A DNA stretch of 64,000 nt from Prosthecochloris ethylica (GTDB lineage Bacteria > Bacteroidota > Chlorobiia > Chlorobiales > Chlorobiaceae): NCBI RefSeq assembly GCF_015234275.1, contig NZ_JADGII010000008.1; one strand, 5' to 3'. The position numbers and the translations under genes are program-made. Within the stretch, counting starts at the first letter, position 1, and each line of letters starts with the position of its first letter. Under the pieces are notes generated by a model that saw nothing but the letters and a program-made list of their open reading frames with translations, made no database searches and was not told where the DNA came from. This document shows, one piece after another, positions 1-8,443 of the stretch.

Positions 1-749
1 ATCTCCGGCTGGCGATTTCCGACCAGTGCTACCCCAAGGCCGTTGCAGTGGTCGAAGGAAAAATGGGGGTAACGCTCCGTCAGCTCGCCCCAGAGTTTCC
101 AGACGCCGAAATCATGTCCGGTGACTCCGATATCGTGCAGGAGCAGAATGCCCCGCTCAGACAGCTTTGGCAGCCAGGTTTCGACATCGTGCCTCACGGC
201 TTCATAGGTGTGCAGTCCGTCGATATGAAGGATATCGATCGATCCATCGGCAAAAAGCGGCGCCGCGTTGTCGAACGTCATGCGCATCAGATGAGAAAAG
301 TGGCTGTAATGTGCGTTGTTGTAACGGTTGACCTCGGTGAATACATCGTTGCCGTAGAACCCTGCATGACGGTCACCGCGCCATGTGTCGACAGCGCAGC
401 AGCGGGTATGCAGCCTATTCTGCTGTATGCCCTGACAGAACGCGAAGTACGAGTTGCCGGTATAGGTGCCGAGCTCGACAAGCTGTTCGGGGCGGGCGAC
501 AGGCATGAGCCAGAGGGCGAATGGCATATGGCCGATCCAGCTTGTTTCCGTTGTTACGCGCGCCGGCATGAGCCGGTCGGTGAGTGAAGGTGGGGAATCA
601 GCAATATCGGTTCCCGGCTGTCGGGAAATGTCAGGTGAGCCTGGGGGGATACTCATAAGCACAAGAATTCTCTCAGCTTCTGTCACGAAGGTTTCAGGGA
701 GTTTGCGGGGTATGCAGACAATACGGTAAAATATATGTTTTTTCTGCAT
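1..749 (-). CDS. Class I SAM-dependent methyltransferase, C-terminus cut by window edge
   Basis: Reading the minus strand from an ATG at 747-749 gives an open frame of 249 codons that runs off the left edge. The product has a nucleotide-binding motif I (VELGTYTGNSYFAF) near residue 90. About 80 residues later comes DILHIDGLHTYEAVRHD, followed by GILLLHDIGVTG, a pattern typical of the Methyltransf_24 type of class I methyltransferases found beside glycosyltransferases. No signal peptide is visible. An internal ATG about 30 codons in is an alternative start. It is divergent from the MsbA-like exporter gene. The acceptor is probably a sugar or glycan in the surface polysaccharide pathway, but that is inferred only from context. 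The fold assignment is fairly secure; the substrate is unknown. Confidence 0.8.
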   Translation of the reverse strand, partial: MQKKHIFYRIVCIPRKLPETFVTEAERILVLMSIPPGSPDISRQPGTDIADSPPSLTDRLMPARVTTETSWIGHMPFALWLMPVARPEQLVELGTYTGNSYFAFCQGIQQNRLHTRCCAVDTWRGDRHAGFYGNDVFTEVNRYNNAHYSHFSHLMRMTFDNAAPLFADGSIDILHIDGLHTYEAVRHDVETWLPKLSERGILLLHDIGVTGHDFGVWKLWGELTERYPHFSFDHCNGLGVALVGNRQPE

Positions 750-1115
750 TATCCGGTATCCTGCAGCTGGAAACCACAGAGGGTCCTTGCTGTTGAACGC
801 GACCGGGTATTGCGGGACTGAACTGAAAGATTACGGGAAAAACAGTACATTGGAGCTGATGATACCCCAATCCCCAGACCGTTTCGATAATGAAGATCGC
901 ACTGGATTTTACCGGGACATTGATTCAAGACTGTATCAGGACCTCCTGCCCGGTCTGATTATGGGTCGCTTTTCTGGCACGTACGCTCCCTACGGTATGT
1001 GTTTGCCTGGGCGATAGAGGAGATGTCGGTACAGGTCATGCTGTTGCAAGAGAGTTGCCGGATGGCTACTTTAGTCCCGTTCTGTTTTTTTTGATGAATT
1101 GAGTGTGAGTAGGAT
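750..1115. other. Divergent intergenic region, no supported gene
   Basis: These 366 bases lie between the divergent methyltransferase and MsbA-like genes and presumably carry both promoters. The only open frame of any length (787-1017, plus) has no family character and no clear ribosome binding site. A short frame beginning ATGAAGATCGCACTGGAT at 891 reads MKIALDFTG before a stop. That is reminiscent of glycosyltransferase N-termini, so a decayed gene remnant is possible but not demonstrated. I could not pick a convincing promoter pair by eye. Confidence 0.4.
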
Positions 1116-3044
1116 ATGGATGTGCTTGTTCGCATACTGAAGTACCTGGCGCCGTCAAAAGGCAAGATTGCCCTGGTCGTAGTCGTCAGCATGCTGACTT
1201 CACTGTTCAGCGTGGTGTCGATCTATTCCGTGCTGCCGTTGCTCAATGCGATTTTCACGGCGGACAAGACCGTGGAGCAGTCGGTTGTCGAAGAGGAGCC
1301 GCTGTCCGAAGAGCGGGAATCCCTGGAGGTTACGGAGGCCCCCGCTGCAGGCGGAGAACTGAAAAAGAGGTTCGACACGGACAAGATCAAGGTTCAGATC
1401 CGTGAGGCGTTCGAGTCGTTGTTTTTCGCTGAGACCAAACAGCAGACATTGCTCAATATCTGCCTGTTCCTGATAGCGGCGTTTTTTCTCAAGAACCTGT
1501 TTTTGTACCTGAACAAGCAGCTGATCTTTTCCGTCCAGACGAAAGCAACGAAAAAGTTGCGAGACAACGTGTTCGAATCGATCATCGAGATGCATCTGGA
1601 CTATTTCAACAATCAGCGCGTAGGAAGCCTGATGAACCATGTGTACAACGATGTTCAGAATGTGCAGGGATCGATCAGTTCGACATTTATCAATCTGGTA
1701 CAGAACCCGTTTTCCATTGTTGTCTACATAGCGGTACTGCTTGCACTGAGCTGGAAGCTGACGTTGTTTGCCATCGGCGTTTCAGTTCTCATTTTCTTCG
1801 TTATCCGTACGATCGGTCGTGAAGTCAAAGGGCTGGCCCGGAATTTCCAGAACAGAATGGGAGACATGAATTCGGTTCTCCAGGAGAAGTTCAACGGGAT
1901 CAAGGTCATCAAGTCGAGTGCGTACGAGGATGTCGAGTATTCGAAGTTTCGTTCGTTTACCAAGGATTTCCGTCGTCTGGAACTGAAAATCAACCGTTTG
2001 CGCAATATCATCAGTCCGCTGAACGAAACGCTGATGGTGGCTGCGATATCCTTTGTCCTGTGGTTTGGCGGACTGCAGGTTTTTGCCGGCAGCATGACCG
2101 CTAACGAACTGATTGTGTTCGCCTTCAGCCTCTATTCGACAATGGGGCCGATCAAGAAGCTCGGCGAAGCCAATACCCAGATACAGATCGGGCTGATTTC
2201 CGCCGAGAGGCTGTTTGCCATTCTGGACGCCGAGTCGGACGTGGTGAACGGTGAGAAGCGAATCGGCGGACTGAAGCACTCGATCCGCTTCGAGGATGTA
2301 TGTTTCAGGTACAGAAAGGAGGATGATGTGCCATGGGTACTTGATCATGTGACATTTGAAATTGAAAAGGGGCGCATGGTCGCGCTGGTGGGGCAGTCCG
2401 GATCGGGCAAGTCGACTGTTGTCGATCTCCTGCTTCGGTTCTATGATGTGGATTCCGGTCGTATCACGGTTGACGGGGTGGATATACGGGAACTGGATTA
2501 CAAGCAGCTGCGCAGCATGATCGGCGTTGTGAGCCAGGAGGTTATCCTGTTTAACGATACCATCGGGCAGAATATCTCCTACGGTGTGCACGGAGAAGCC
2601 TCACTCGAACAGATTGAGCGGGCGGCGAAGCTTGCCAACGCCCATGGATTTATCCAGGAGAAACCGCAGCAGTACGATACCGTCGTCGGTGACCGCGGCA
2701 TTCAGCTTTCCGGCGGACAGCGTCAGCGGCTGGCGATCGCGCGTGCGATGGTCAAAAATCCGGATCTGCTGATTTTTGACGAAGCGACCAGTGCGCTTGA
2801 TAACGAATCGGAGAAGGTTGTCCAGGAGGCTATCGACCATGCGCTGCAGGACCGCACGGCGCTGGTGGTGGCCCACCGGTTGTCAACTGTCAAGAACGCC
2901 GATACCATCATTGTCATGGACCACGGCCGTGTCGCCGAGACCGGTACGCACGCGGAACTGCTCAGGCAGAACGGGCTCTACAAGATGTATTACGATATCC
3001 AGTTCGATGCAAAGACTGATCGGCATGGCAAGATTGAAGTATGA
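1116..3044 (+). CDS. MsbA-type ABC exporter (fused membrane and ATPase domains)
   Basis: This 642-residue half-transporter probably works as a homodimer in the inner membrane, flipping or exporting a lipid-linked molecule such as lipid A or a glycolipid. The N-terminal ~360 residues hold the six-helix ABC membrane domain. The ATPase domain follows: Walker A GQSGSGKST near residue 426, signature LSGGQRQRL near 530, Walker B LLIFDEATSALD near 551 and the H-loop AHRLSTV near 586. It is longer than classical MsbA (about 580) because of an acidic insert (about residues 50-90, rich in E) between the first two membrane helices. A TAGGAT sequence precedes the ATG. The next gene starts 9 bases after its stop, so it likely leads the glycan operon. 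The transported lipid is inferred from context. Confidence 0.9.
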   Translation: MDVLVRILKYLAPSKGKIALVVVVSMLTSLFSVVSIYSVLPLLNAIFTADKTVEQSVVEEEPLSEERESLEVTEAPAAGGELKKRFDTDKIKVQIREAFESLFFAETKQQTLLNICLFLIAAFFLKNLFLYLNKQLIFSVQTKATKKLRDNVFESIIEMHLDYFNNQRVGSLMNHVYNDVQNVQGSISSTFINLVQNPFSIVVYIAVLLALSWKLTLFAIGVSVLIFFVIRTIGREVKGLARNFQNRMGDMNSVLQEKFNGIKVIKSSAYEDVEYSKFRSFTKDFRRLELKINRLRNIISPLNETLMVAAISFVLWFGGLQVFAGSMTANELIVFAFSLYSTMGPIKKLGEANTQIQIGLISAERLFAILDAESDVVNGEKRIGGLKHSIRFEDVCFRYRKEDDVPWVLDHVTFEIEKGRMVALVGQSGSGKSTVVDLLLRFYDVDSGRITVDGVDIRELDYKQLRSMIGVVSQEVILFNDTIGQNISYGVHGEASLEQIERAAKLANAHGFIQEKPQQYDTVVGDRGIQLSGGQRQRLAIARAMVKNPDLLIFDEATSALDNESEKVVQEAIDHALQDRTALVVAHRLSTVKNADTIIVMDHGRVAETGTHAELLRQNGLYKMYYDIQFDAKTDRHGKIEV

Positions 3045-3053
3045 GAACGGACC

Positions 3054-4697
3054 ATGAGCAACAAGATTGTACGCCAGTTCGAAAATGCACTTAAATCGGT
3101 TCTCAGGGGCCGGCTGATACGGACAGCGAACTATGTCAAACGGCATCGGGTTTTATCGGGCCTTGTCCGCAAGCCGATAGAACGTCACTCGCGTCTGAAC
3201 GCCCGGTTGCGGCGCATGGTCTATGGCAGGGACGGTTGCGTCGCTGAAGACGGAACGCCGCTCCATCGCTCCCTTTCGCCTCGTTCTCGCAGGATTCTGC
3301 ATGAACTGACATCGATCAGGACCGGGCGACCTTCATTTCTGCAGGCCGATGACGTGCTGACAGGCGACGCCCTGTCGGCTGTGCGTGATGCCGCGGCCCG
3401 ACAGGCTCCAGGGGAGCTGTCGAGCTCTCGCCTGGCTGACCTGGCCAGGGAGCTCAATCTGTCGTATCCCGAACCCGGGCGTGAGCGCCGGCTCTTTGTC
3501 GATGTCTCGAGGCTGTCGGGGAGAGATACGGGGACCGGTATTCAGCGGGTAACGCGTTCAGTGCTGCACGAACTCCTTCGCGATCCCCCTGCAGGATACC
3601 GGGTCGAGCCGGTATACGCGACGGTGAACAGTGATTGCTACTACCTGGCAAAGCGTTTTGACCGGAGGTTTCAGGGGCAGGATCCCGTCGGGGTGGTTGA
3701 TGATGTGATGGACGCGTATCCGGGAGACCTTTTTCTGGGGCTCGATTTCGATGCCGAAGTGGTGATCTCTCAGAGAGAGGTTCTGATGGAGATGTACAGG
3801 AGAGGGGTGAGAGTCTGGTTCCTGGTGCACGATCTGCTGCCGGTGACGATGCCTCAGTTTTTTGCTACTCCGAGGATTGCACGTATTCATGAAAACTGGC
3901 TGAAGACGGTAGCTCTGTTCGACGGGGTGGTCTGCGTGTCCAGGAGCGTTGCGGACGAATACCGCTCCTGGCTGGAGGCGCAGGGCGCACTGCGTAAAGG
4001 GTTTCAGGTCTGCTGGTCGCACAATGGCGCTGATGTGGAACGAACCGTGCCCGGTGCAGGAGTGCAGGGGTTTGCCGAAGATGCGGGAACCTGCTCTGAT
4101 CATGAACCGGTGTTTCTGATGGTGGGTACTATCGAGCCACGAAAGGGGCATGAGCAGGTGCTGGACGCTTTCGAACTGTTGTGGTCGCAAGGGCGGCACT
4201 ACCGGTTGGTTATCGCCGGCAGGAGGGGGTGGATGACCGAAGAGTTCGTGCAGCGTCTCGAGATGCATCCCCGACAATACAATCATTCCGGGAAGCGGAG
4301 CCTTTTCTGGTTCGAAGGCCCCGGGGACGATGAACTGAAGCGGCTGTATACAGGCAGCACCTGCCTGATCGCCGCAAGCTACGGCGAGGGATTCGGTCTG
4401 CCGCTTATCGAAGCGGCACATCACGGTTTGCCGCTGATCGTACGTGATATCCCTGTATTCAGGGAGGTGGCAGGCCGGCATGCATACTTTTTTTCCGCTG
4501 AGAACGAACGGGAGCTTGCCGATTCGATCGATGCATGGGCCGAGCTCTATCGCCGGAAAGAACATCCCCGTTCGGATGCCATGCCCTGGCTGACATGGCG
4601 TCAAAGCACCCGCAACCTGCTTTCCCGGATCATGCCGGATGATAAGGATGGCTATGCTGTCAGTTCGAACGCGGCAGTTAAAGGGCTTGATTCATGA
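3054..4697 (+). CDS. Glycosyltransferase family 4 protein
   Basis: This 547-residue glycosyltransferase has a GT-B fold. The C-terminal half carries the GT4 hallmark: a donor-binding loop VGTIEPRKGHEQVLDAF (around residue 357) and the E-x7-E motif in GEGFGLPLIEAAHHG (around residues 444-458). The N-terminal ~130 residues are basic and have no recognised domain, which makes the protein longer than the usual 350-400 residues. LFVDVSRLSGRDTGTGIQRV (around residue 147) resembles the start of GT4 enzymes that carry such an extension. It lies 9 bases after the ABC exporter gene, and its stop overlaps the next start in an ATGA. Sugar donor and acceptor cannot be read from sequence. Confidence 0.88.
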   Translation: MSNKIVRQFENALKSVLRGRLIRTANYVKRHRVLSGLVRKPIERHSRLNARLRRMVYGRDGCVAEDGTPLHRSLSPRSRRILHELTSIRTGRPSFLQADDVLTGDALSAVRDAAARQAPGELSSSRLADLARELNLSYPEPGRERRLFVDVSRLSGRDTGTGIQRVTRSVLHELLRDPPAGYRVEPVYATVNSDCYYLAKRFDRRFQGQDPVGVVDDVMDAYPGDLFLGLDFDAEVVISQREVLMEMYRRGVRVWFLVHDLLPVTMPQFFATPRIARIHENWLKTVALFDGVVCVSRSVADEYRSWLEAQGALRKGFQVCWSHNGADVERTVPGAGVQGFAEDAGTCSDHEPVFLMVGTIEPRKGHEQVLDAFELLWSQGRHYRLVIAGRRGWMTEEFVQRLEMHPRQYNHSGKRSLFWFEGPGDDELKRLYTGSTCLIAASYGEGFGLPLIEAAHHGLPLIVRDIPVFREVAGRHAYFFSAENERELADSIDAWAELYRRKEHPRSDAMPWLTWRQSTRNLLSRIMPDDKDGYAVSSNAAVKGLDS

Positions 4698-5647
4698 AGC
4701 ATCACCATGTCGAGACATCAGCTTCTCTTGCGATCGTGATGCCTGTTTACGAGGATGCCGAGGCTTCGGAGCGCCTGTTTCGTGAACTGTTCGATCAATT
4801 TGGCCGCGATGTCTTTGTCGTAGCCGTTGACGACGGAGCGATTCGTCAACCTCTCGATATTCATCCCATGCGCAGCGCATTTCTCGAGGGGGTGGTCATC
4901 CGCCTGCGCCGCAACGTCGGCCATCAGCAGGCTATCGCCGTGGGGCTGCACTATGTCGCTGATCATCTTTCCGGAGCGCAGCGGATTGTCGTGATGGATT
5001 CCGACGGAGAGGATCTGCCCTCATCCATTCCTCACCTTCTCTCTGTGCTCGAGCGGGACGATATCGACGTGGTTGTCGCCAGCCGGAAAAGCCGCCAGGA
5101 ATCGCTGCTGTTCAAAGTGTTCTATGTTCTCTACAAGTTTCTCTTTTCATTGCTGTCAGGCAGGAACATCAACTTCGGCAACTTCATGGCCCTGAAGGCC
5201 TGTGCACTGAAGCGGATTTCCGCCATGCAGGAACTGTGGGTTCACGTTGCCGGCTGCGTCCTTGCGTCAAAGCTTCGTCTCGGCTATCTGCCCCTTGACC
5301 GCGGTCCACGTTATGCGGGGCACAGTAAGATGAATTTCGAAAGCCTGGCACTTCACGGCTTCAGGGGAATCATGGTTTTCGCCGAGCGCGTTCTGGTTCG
5401 GGTCGGCGTTTTCTGCACTGTCATCGGCGGTCTCGCCGTGCTGGCTGCCGTGCTGGCTATATGGCTGAAACTGGCAGGTTTTGCTACACCTGGATGGTTT
5501 TCCGTCGCTCTCGGTATCCTGATGATCGTTTTTTTCCAGACCGGTGCGATTACGCTGATGACCCTCATGCTGACAGGGGTATCCCGAAGCGGCATGGTCA
5601 GTACCGTCGATTACCGCGCCTATATCGATGAGGTCGAGCATGTGTGA
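4694..5647 (+). CDS. Glycosyltransferase family 2, DPM/ArnC-like, membrane anchored
   Basis: This 317-residue enzyme begins with the GT2 nucleotide-binding strand IVMPVYEDAEAS (from residue 14). A DxD-type metal motif lies in VVMDSDGEDLPSS (about residues 99-111). Two hydrophobic helices close to the C-terminus (about 235-255 and 270-295) match undecaprenyl-phosphate glycosyltransferases of the ArnC/GtrB/DPM class, which move a nucleotide sugar onto a polyprenyl phosphate. The following gene encodes a GtrA-like flippase, the expected partner. The start overlaps the upstream stop by 4 bases, which suggests translational coupling. The transferred sugar is unknown. Confidence 0.88.
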   Translation: MKHHHVETSASLAIVMPVYEDAEASERLFRELFDQFGRDVFVVAVDDGAIRQPLDIHPMRSAFLEGVVIRLRRNVGHQQAIAVGLHYVADHLSGAQRIVVMDSDGEDLPSSIPHLLSVLERDDIDVVVASRKSRQESLLFKVFYVLYKFLFSLLSGRNINFGNFMALKACALKRISAMQELWVHVAGCVLASKLRLGYLPLDRGPRYAGHSKMNFESLALHGFRGIMVFAERVLVRVGVFCTVIGGLAVLAAVLAIWLKLAGFATPGWFSVALGILMIVFFQTGAITLMTLMLTGVSRSGMVSTVDYRAYIDEVEHV

Positions 5648-6047
5648 ACAGTGTCCGGAGAAGATGGGCGGCAGCGGCGGAGAGATTATCCGTTATGTGT
5701 TCAACGGGGGAGTCGCTACGCTCGTACATGTCGGAGTACTGGTGTTCAGCATGGAATTGCTGCATATTCCATATGCCGGACTTGCCAATTTCATTGCTGC
5801 ACTTGCCGGTATTTCAGTTTCATTTACCGGCTGCAGGTTTTTTGTGTTCCGTCAGCATGATGCCCCCGTTTTCCATCAGGGAGTGCGTTTTCTTGTGCTG
5901 TATGCCTGCATGGCACTGCTTCACGGTTTAGTGCTTTACCTTTTGAGTGATCTGCTTTCGATCGGTTACCTCTACGGTTTTGTGGTCGCATCGGTATTTC
6001 AGTTCCTGCTGAGTTTTTTCGGAAACAAGAAGTTTGTCTTTACATGA
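5640..6047 (+). CDS. GtrA-like polyprenyl-phosphate-sugar flippase
   Basis: This 135-residue, four-helix membrane protein has the GtrA/DPMS3 pattern: an N-terminal RYVFNGGVATLVHVGV and a C-terminal basic motif FFGNKKFVF. GtrA proteins flip polyprenyl-linked sugars across the inner membrane, or assist the partner GT2 that makes them. I chose ATG at 5640 because GAGG lies 6 bases upstream; an in-frame ATG at 5628 would add four residues. The start overlaps the GT2 gene by 8 bases, which fits a functional pair. The stop overlaps the next gene's start by 4 bases. Confidence 0.87.
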   Translation: MCEQCPEKMGGSGGEIIRYVFNGGVATLVHVGVLVFSMELLHIPYAGLANFIAALAGISVSFTGCRFFVFRQHDAPVFHQGVRFLVLYACMALLHGLVLYLLSDLLSIGYLYGFVVASVFQFLLSFFGNKKFVFT

Positions 6048-6652
6048 CGGTTTTCAGGCGGTTTCTTGCAGCTCTCGCGGCCTTCGGTGTGCTGCTTGTC
6101 ACGATCTACGTTCTGCATTCCTGGTATTTCAACGTGAACGTGGTCTTCTACAGTGCTATTTTCGATGCCTTGCTGGCTTCAGCAGTGGTGTCCGTGCTGC
6201 TGTTCACATCCCGCTTTTTCTCTGTGTTTACAGGTTTCGAAAAAGTGCAGACCATGATTATTCTCGTGCTTCTCGGCTACGTTTTTGCCATTTCCGTTCC
6301 GACCGTCCTGGACCGCTCGCTTTCTTTCTACATTATCGAGAAACTGCAGCAGCGGGGCGGGGCCATTGCAGAGCAGGAGATGGAAGCGGTGTTTACGCAG
6401 GAGTATGTCAAGGAGCACAGGCTTGTCGATGTCCGGTTGACCGAGCAGATTGAGTCCGGAACGATAACTGTGGAGGACGGCATGGTGAGGCTGACACCTT
6501 TCGGGCGGCAGCTGGCCGGGTTCAGCAGGTTTTTCAGACTGCATTTTCTTCCTAAACAGCGGCTGCTGCGGGGAGAATATACTGATGAGCTGACCGATCC
6601 TTTCCGCGATGAAACCGGCCGTCAGTCCGGTTATGGCGAACAGGAGCAGTGA
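6044..6652 (+). CDS. Membrane protein of unknown function in glycan operon
   Basis: This 202-residue protein has about four N-terminal membrane helices (about residues 5-110), including LLVTIYVLHSWYFNV and MIILVLLGYVFAISV. A soluble C-terminal part of about 90 residues contains RLTPFGRQLAGFSRFF and FLPKQRLLRGEY. I do not recognise the family. The segment IESGTITVEDGMVRLTPFG looks like a small winged-helix or regulator-like patch, but that is only an impression. It overlaps the GtrA-like gene by 4 bases and is followed by the GT-C-like membrane protein, so a role in the same polyprenyl-sugar pathway is likely. It is probably real because of the tight coupling. Confidence 0.75.
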   Translation: MTVFRRFLAALAAFGVLLVTIYVLHSWYFNVNVVFYSAIFDALLASAVVSVLLFTSRFFSVFTGFEKVQTMIILVLLGYVFAISVPTVLDRSLSFYIIEKLQQRGGAIAEQEMEAVFTQEYVKEHRLVDVRLTEQIESGTITVEDGMVRLTPFGRQLAGFSRFFRLHFLPKQRLLRGEYTDELTDPFRDETGRQSGYGEQEQ

Positions 6653-6659
6653 GGGGGCT

Positions 6660-6755
6660 ATGAGGGCTGTCCGGCAAAAACGTCCAAAAAACCTGAAGGC
6701 CGTTGTTCTGGGCACGGATCGGCGGCAACCGTCACGGAGGGGAGGGGCGCTGTGA
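6660..6755 (+). CDS. Possible 31-residue basic microprotein between coupled genes
   Basis: A short frame starts at ATG 6660, preceded by a GAGGGGG stretch, and ends in TGA at 6753-6755. That stop overlaps the ATG of the next gene as TGATG. The product would be strongly basic (RQKRPKNLK near the start, RRQPSRRGG near the end). It fills an otherwise empty 102-base gap in a run of coupled genes. It could equally be a chance frame whose only role, if any, is to bring ribosomes to the next start. There is no homology evidence. Confidence 0.25.
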   Translation: MRAVRQKRPKNLKAVVLGTDRRQPSRRGGAL

Positions 6756-8443
6756 TGGCAGGACGACAGTTCCGGGAGTGGGTTCCCTTTGCGCTTTTTC
6801 TCGCTTCAGGCCTTTTCGGCTATGTGCTGGAGAGCGTCGGGTATTTCACGATGCTGCCTGGTGATCTTGGTGACAGCCGCTTCAACAGCGTTGTTCTCGA
6901 GCATCTTTTCCGATGGTGGACGGGAAGTGCAGGCAGCCTGTGGAGTCCCGGATATTTCTACCCGTTCCAGGGTGGACTTGCTTTCAGTGACAACCATTTC
7001 GGGACGTCGATATTCTATGTTCCGTTCCGGTTGATGTCATTCGACAGGGAGACGGCTTTCGCTTTTTGGTTCGTTACAGGCAATGTGCTGAATTTTATTG
7101 CGGCATGGTACGCATTGCGCAGGATCGGTTTTTCAGGTTTTTCGGCAGCGGCCGGAGCTTTTGTCTTTGCTTTTTCGCTTCCTGTGCTGGCGAAGGAAAT
7201 GCATGTGCAGCTGGTCTACAGGTTCGCCATTCCTCTTGCGTTTTCGAGTTTTCTTCGCTTCATCCGTACCGGCGACAGGATGGCGTTGTGGCTGGTGACG
7301 CTCTGGCTTTTTGTACAGTTTCTCTGTTCAGTCTACCTTGGCTTCTTTCTTTTTTACCTGCTGTTGGCCGCGACCGCGGCCGTTGTGGCGGGACGTCGGC
7401 TTTCGCTGGTGCCGATTGTTGAGAGAAGTGCTTATAAGAATAGTGGCTACAGTGCACGCGAGGTTGCTGTCGCAGCCGTTGCGGTTCTGTCCGGTATCAG
7501 TGTGGCATGGATGTTTTTCATGTATTTTTCTGTCAGTCAGGAGTACGGTTTTTCCCGACCGATTTCGACTATCAAGACCATGCTGCCCAGGCTTTCAAGT
7601 TACCTTCTTGCTGACAGAGCTGCGCTGTCCTCCTGGCCCGGAAGGATCATCGAGGGCATTCCCATGCGCCATGAACACCAGATGTTTTTCGGTTATGGCG
7701 TATGGGTGCTTCTGGTTGTCGGGGCCGTGGCTACGCAGATTCGGGGGGTGATGAGGTCTACTGGATTTATCGCTCTGGTTTCTCTCGTACTGCTGGTATT
7801 CGGTACCCTCAGTGTCGGAGGGTTTTCCCTGTATCTCCTTCCGGCGAACATTCCAGGGCTCAACGCTGTTCGTGCAGTTGCCCGCATCGTACTTGTCATG
7901 ATGATGCCTGTGTCGATTCTCGTTGCAGCAGGAGTTGATGTTCTGGCCATGGGCGGTTTGCCGCTACGACAACGGACAGCATCGGGAACGGTGACGGCGC
8001 TCCTGGTTTTTCTCGGGCTTTCAGCCGAGACAGCGGCTTACAAACCCTATCATGCGGCTTTTTCAGCCTGGAAGGAGCGAGAAGCCGCTGTGCTGCGGTG
8101 TCTGCCTGACGACATGGACGAGGACGCTATCCTCGCCGTGCAGATGCCGGAGGGCGAACCGTTCTATCTGGCCGAGATCGATGGTATGATCGTTGCACAG
8201 GAACTCGGGGTGGCGACGGTGAACGGATATTCCGGCAACGAGCCTCCCGGCCATGTTCGCCCGTTGATCCGTGAGTTTGCTGCCGGAAACCTCGACTCCT
8301 ACGGGGCGTTTTATGGATTGCCTGCTGAACGGGTCGCGGCATTGAAGCGACGCATCGTTCTGGTTTCACCCGGCCGGTGCAGGCAGGAAGGACGACGAGG
8401 AGGCCCGGATGGCGCAGAAGACGCCTTGAGTGCCGGTCAATGA
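6755..8443 (+). CDS. Polytopic membrane protein, GT-C glycosyltransferase-like
   Basis: This protein of about 562 residues has roughly 11-12 membrane helices. After the first helix it reads LPGDLGDSRFNSVVLEH, and then a large loop with WSPGYFYPFQGGLAFSDNHFG. An acidic residue in the first extracytoplasmic loop and this layout are typical of GT-C fold glycosyltransferases that use polyprenyl-phosphate sugars. The C-terminal ~110 residues are soluble (EREAAVLRCLPDDMDEDAIL, AQELGVATVNGYSGNEPPG) and resemble the periplasmic tails of such proteins. Strong GGAGGGGAGG lies about 8 bases before the ATG at 6755; GTG at 6752 is an alternative. The gene ends 7 bases inside the converging minus-strand gene. 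The activity is inferred from topology. Confidence 0.75.
   Translation: MAGRQFREWVPFALFLASGLFGYVLESVGYFTMLPGDLGDSRFNSVVLEHLFRWWTGSAGSLWSPGYFYPFQGGLAFSDNHFGTSIFYVPFRLMSFDRETAFAFWFVTGNVLNFIAAWYALRRIGFSGFSAAAGAFVFAFSLPVLAKEMHVQLVYRFAIPLAFSSFLRFIRTGDRMALWLVTLWLFVQFLCSVYLGFFLFYLLLAATAAVVAGRRLSLVPIVERSAYKNSGYSAREVAVAAVAVLSGISVAWMFFMYFSVSQEYGFSRPISTIKTMLPRLSSYLLADRAALSSWPGRIIEGIPMRHEHQMFFGYGVWVLLVVGAVATQIRGVMRSTGFIALVSLVLLVFGTLSVGGFSLYLLPANIPGLNAVRAVARIVLVMMMPVSILVAAGVDVLAMGGLPLRQRTASGTVTALLVFLGLSAETAAYKPYHAAFSAWKEREAAVLRCLPDDMDEDAILAVQMPEGEPFYLAEIDGMIVAQELGVATVNGYSGNEPPGHVRPLIREFAAGNLDSYGAFYGLPAERVAALKRRIVLVSPGRCRQEGRRGGPDGAEDALSAGQ

Noticed and set aside
48..587. Open frame of 179 codons on the plus strand at the left edge
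   Set aside because: It is the shadow of the minus-strand methyltransferase, whose frame has recognisable motifs; the plus frame has none.
787..1017. 76-codon frame before the MsbA-like gene
   Set aside because: No ribosome binding site, family motif or composition of a real protein.
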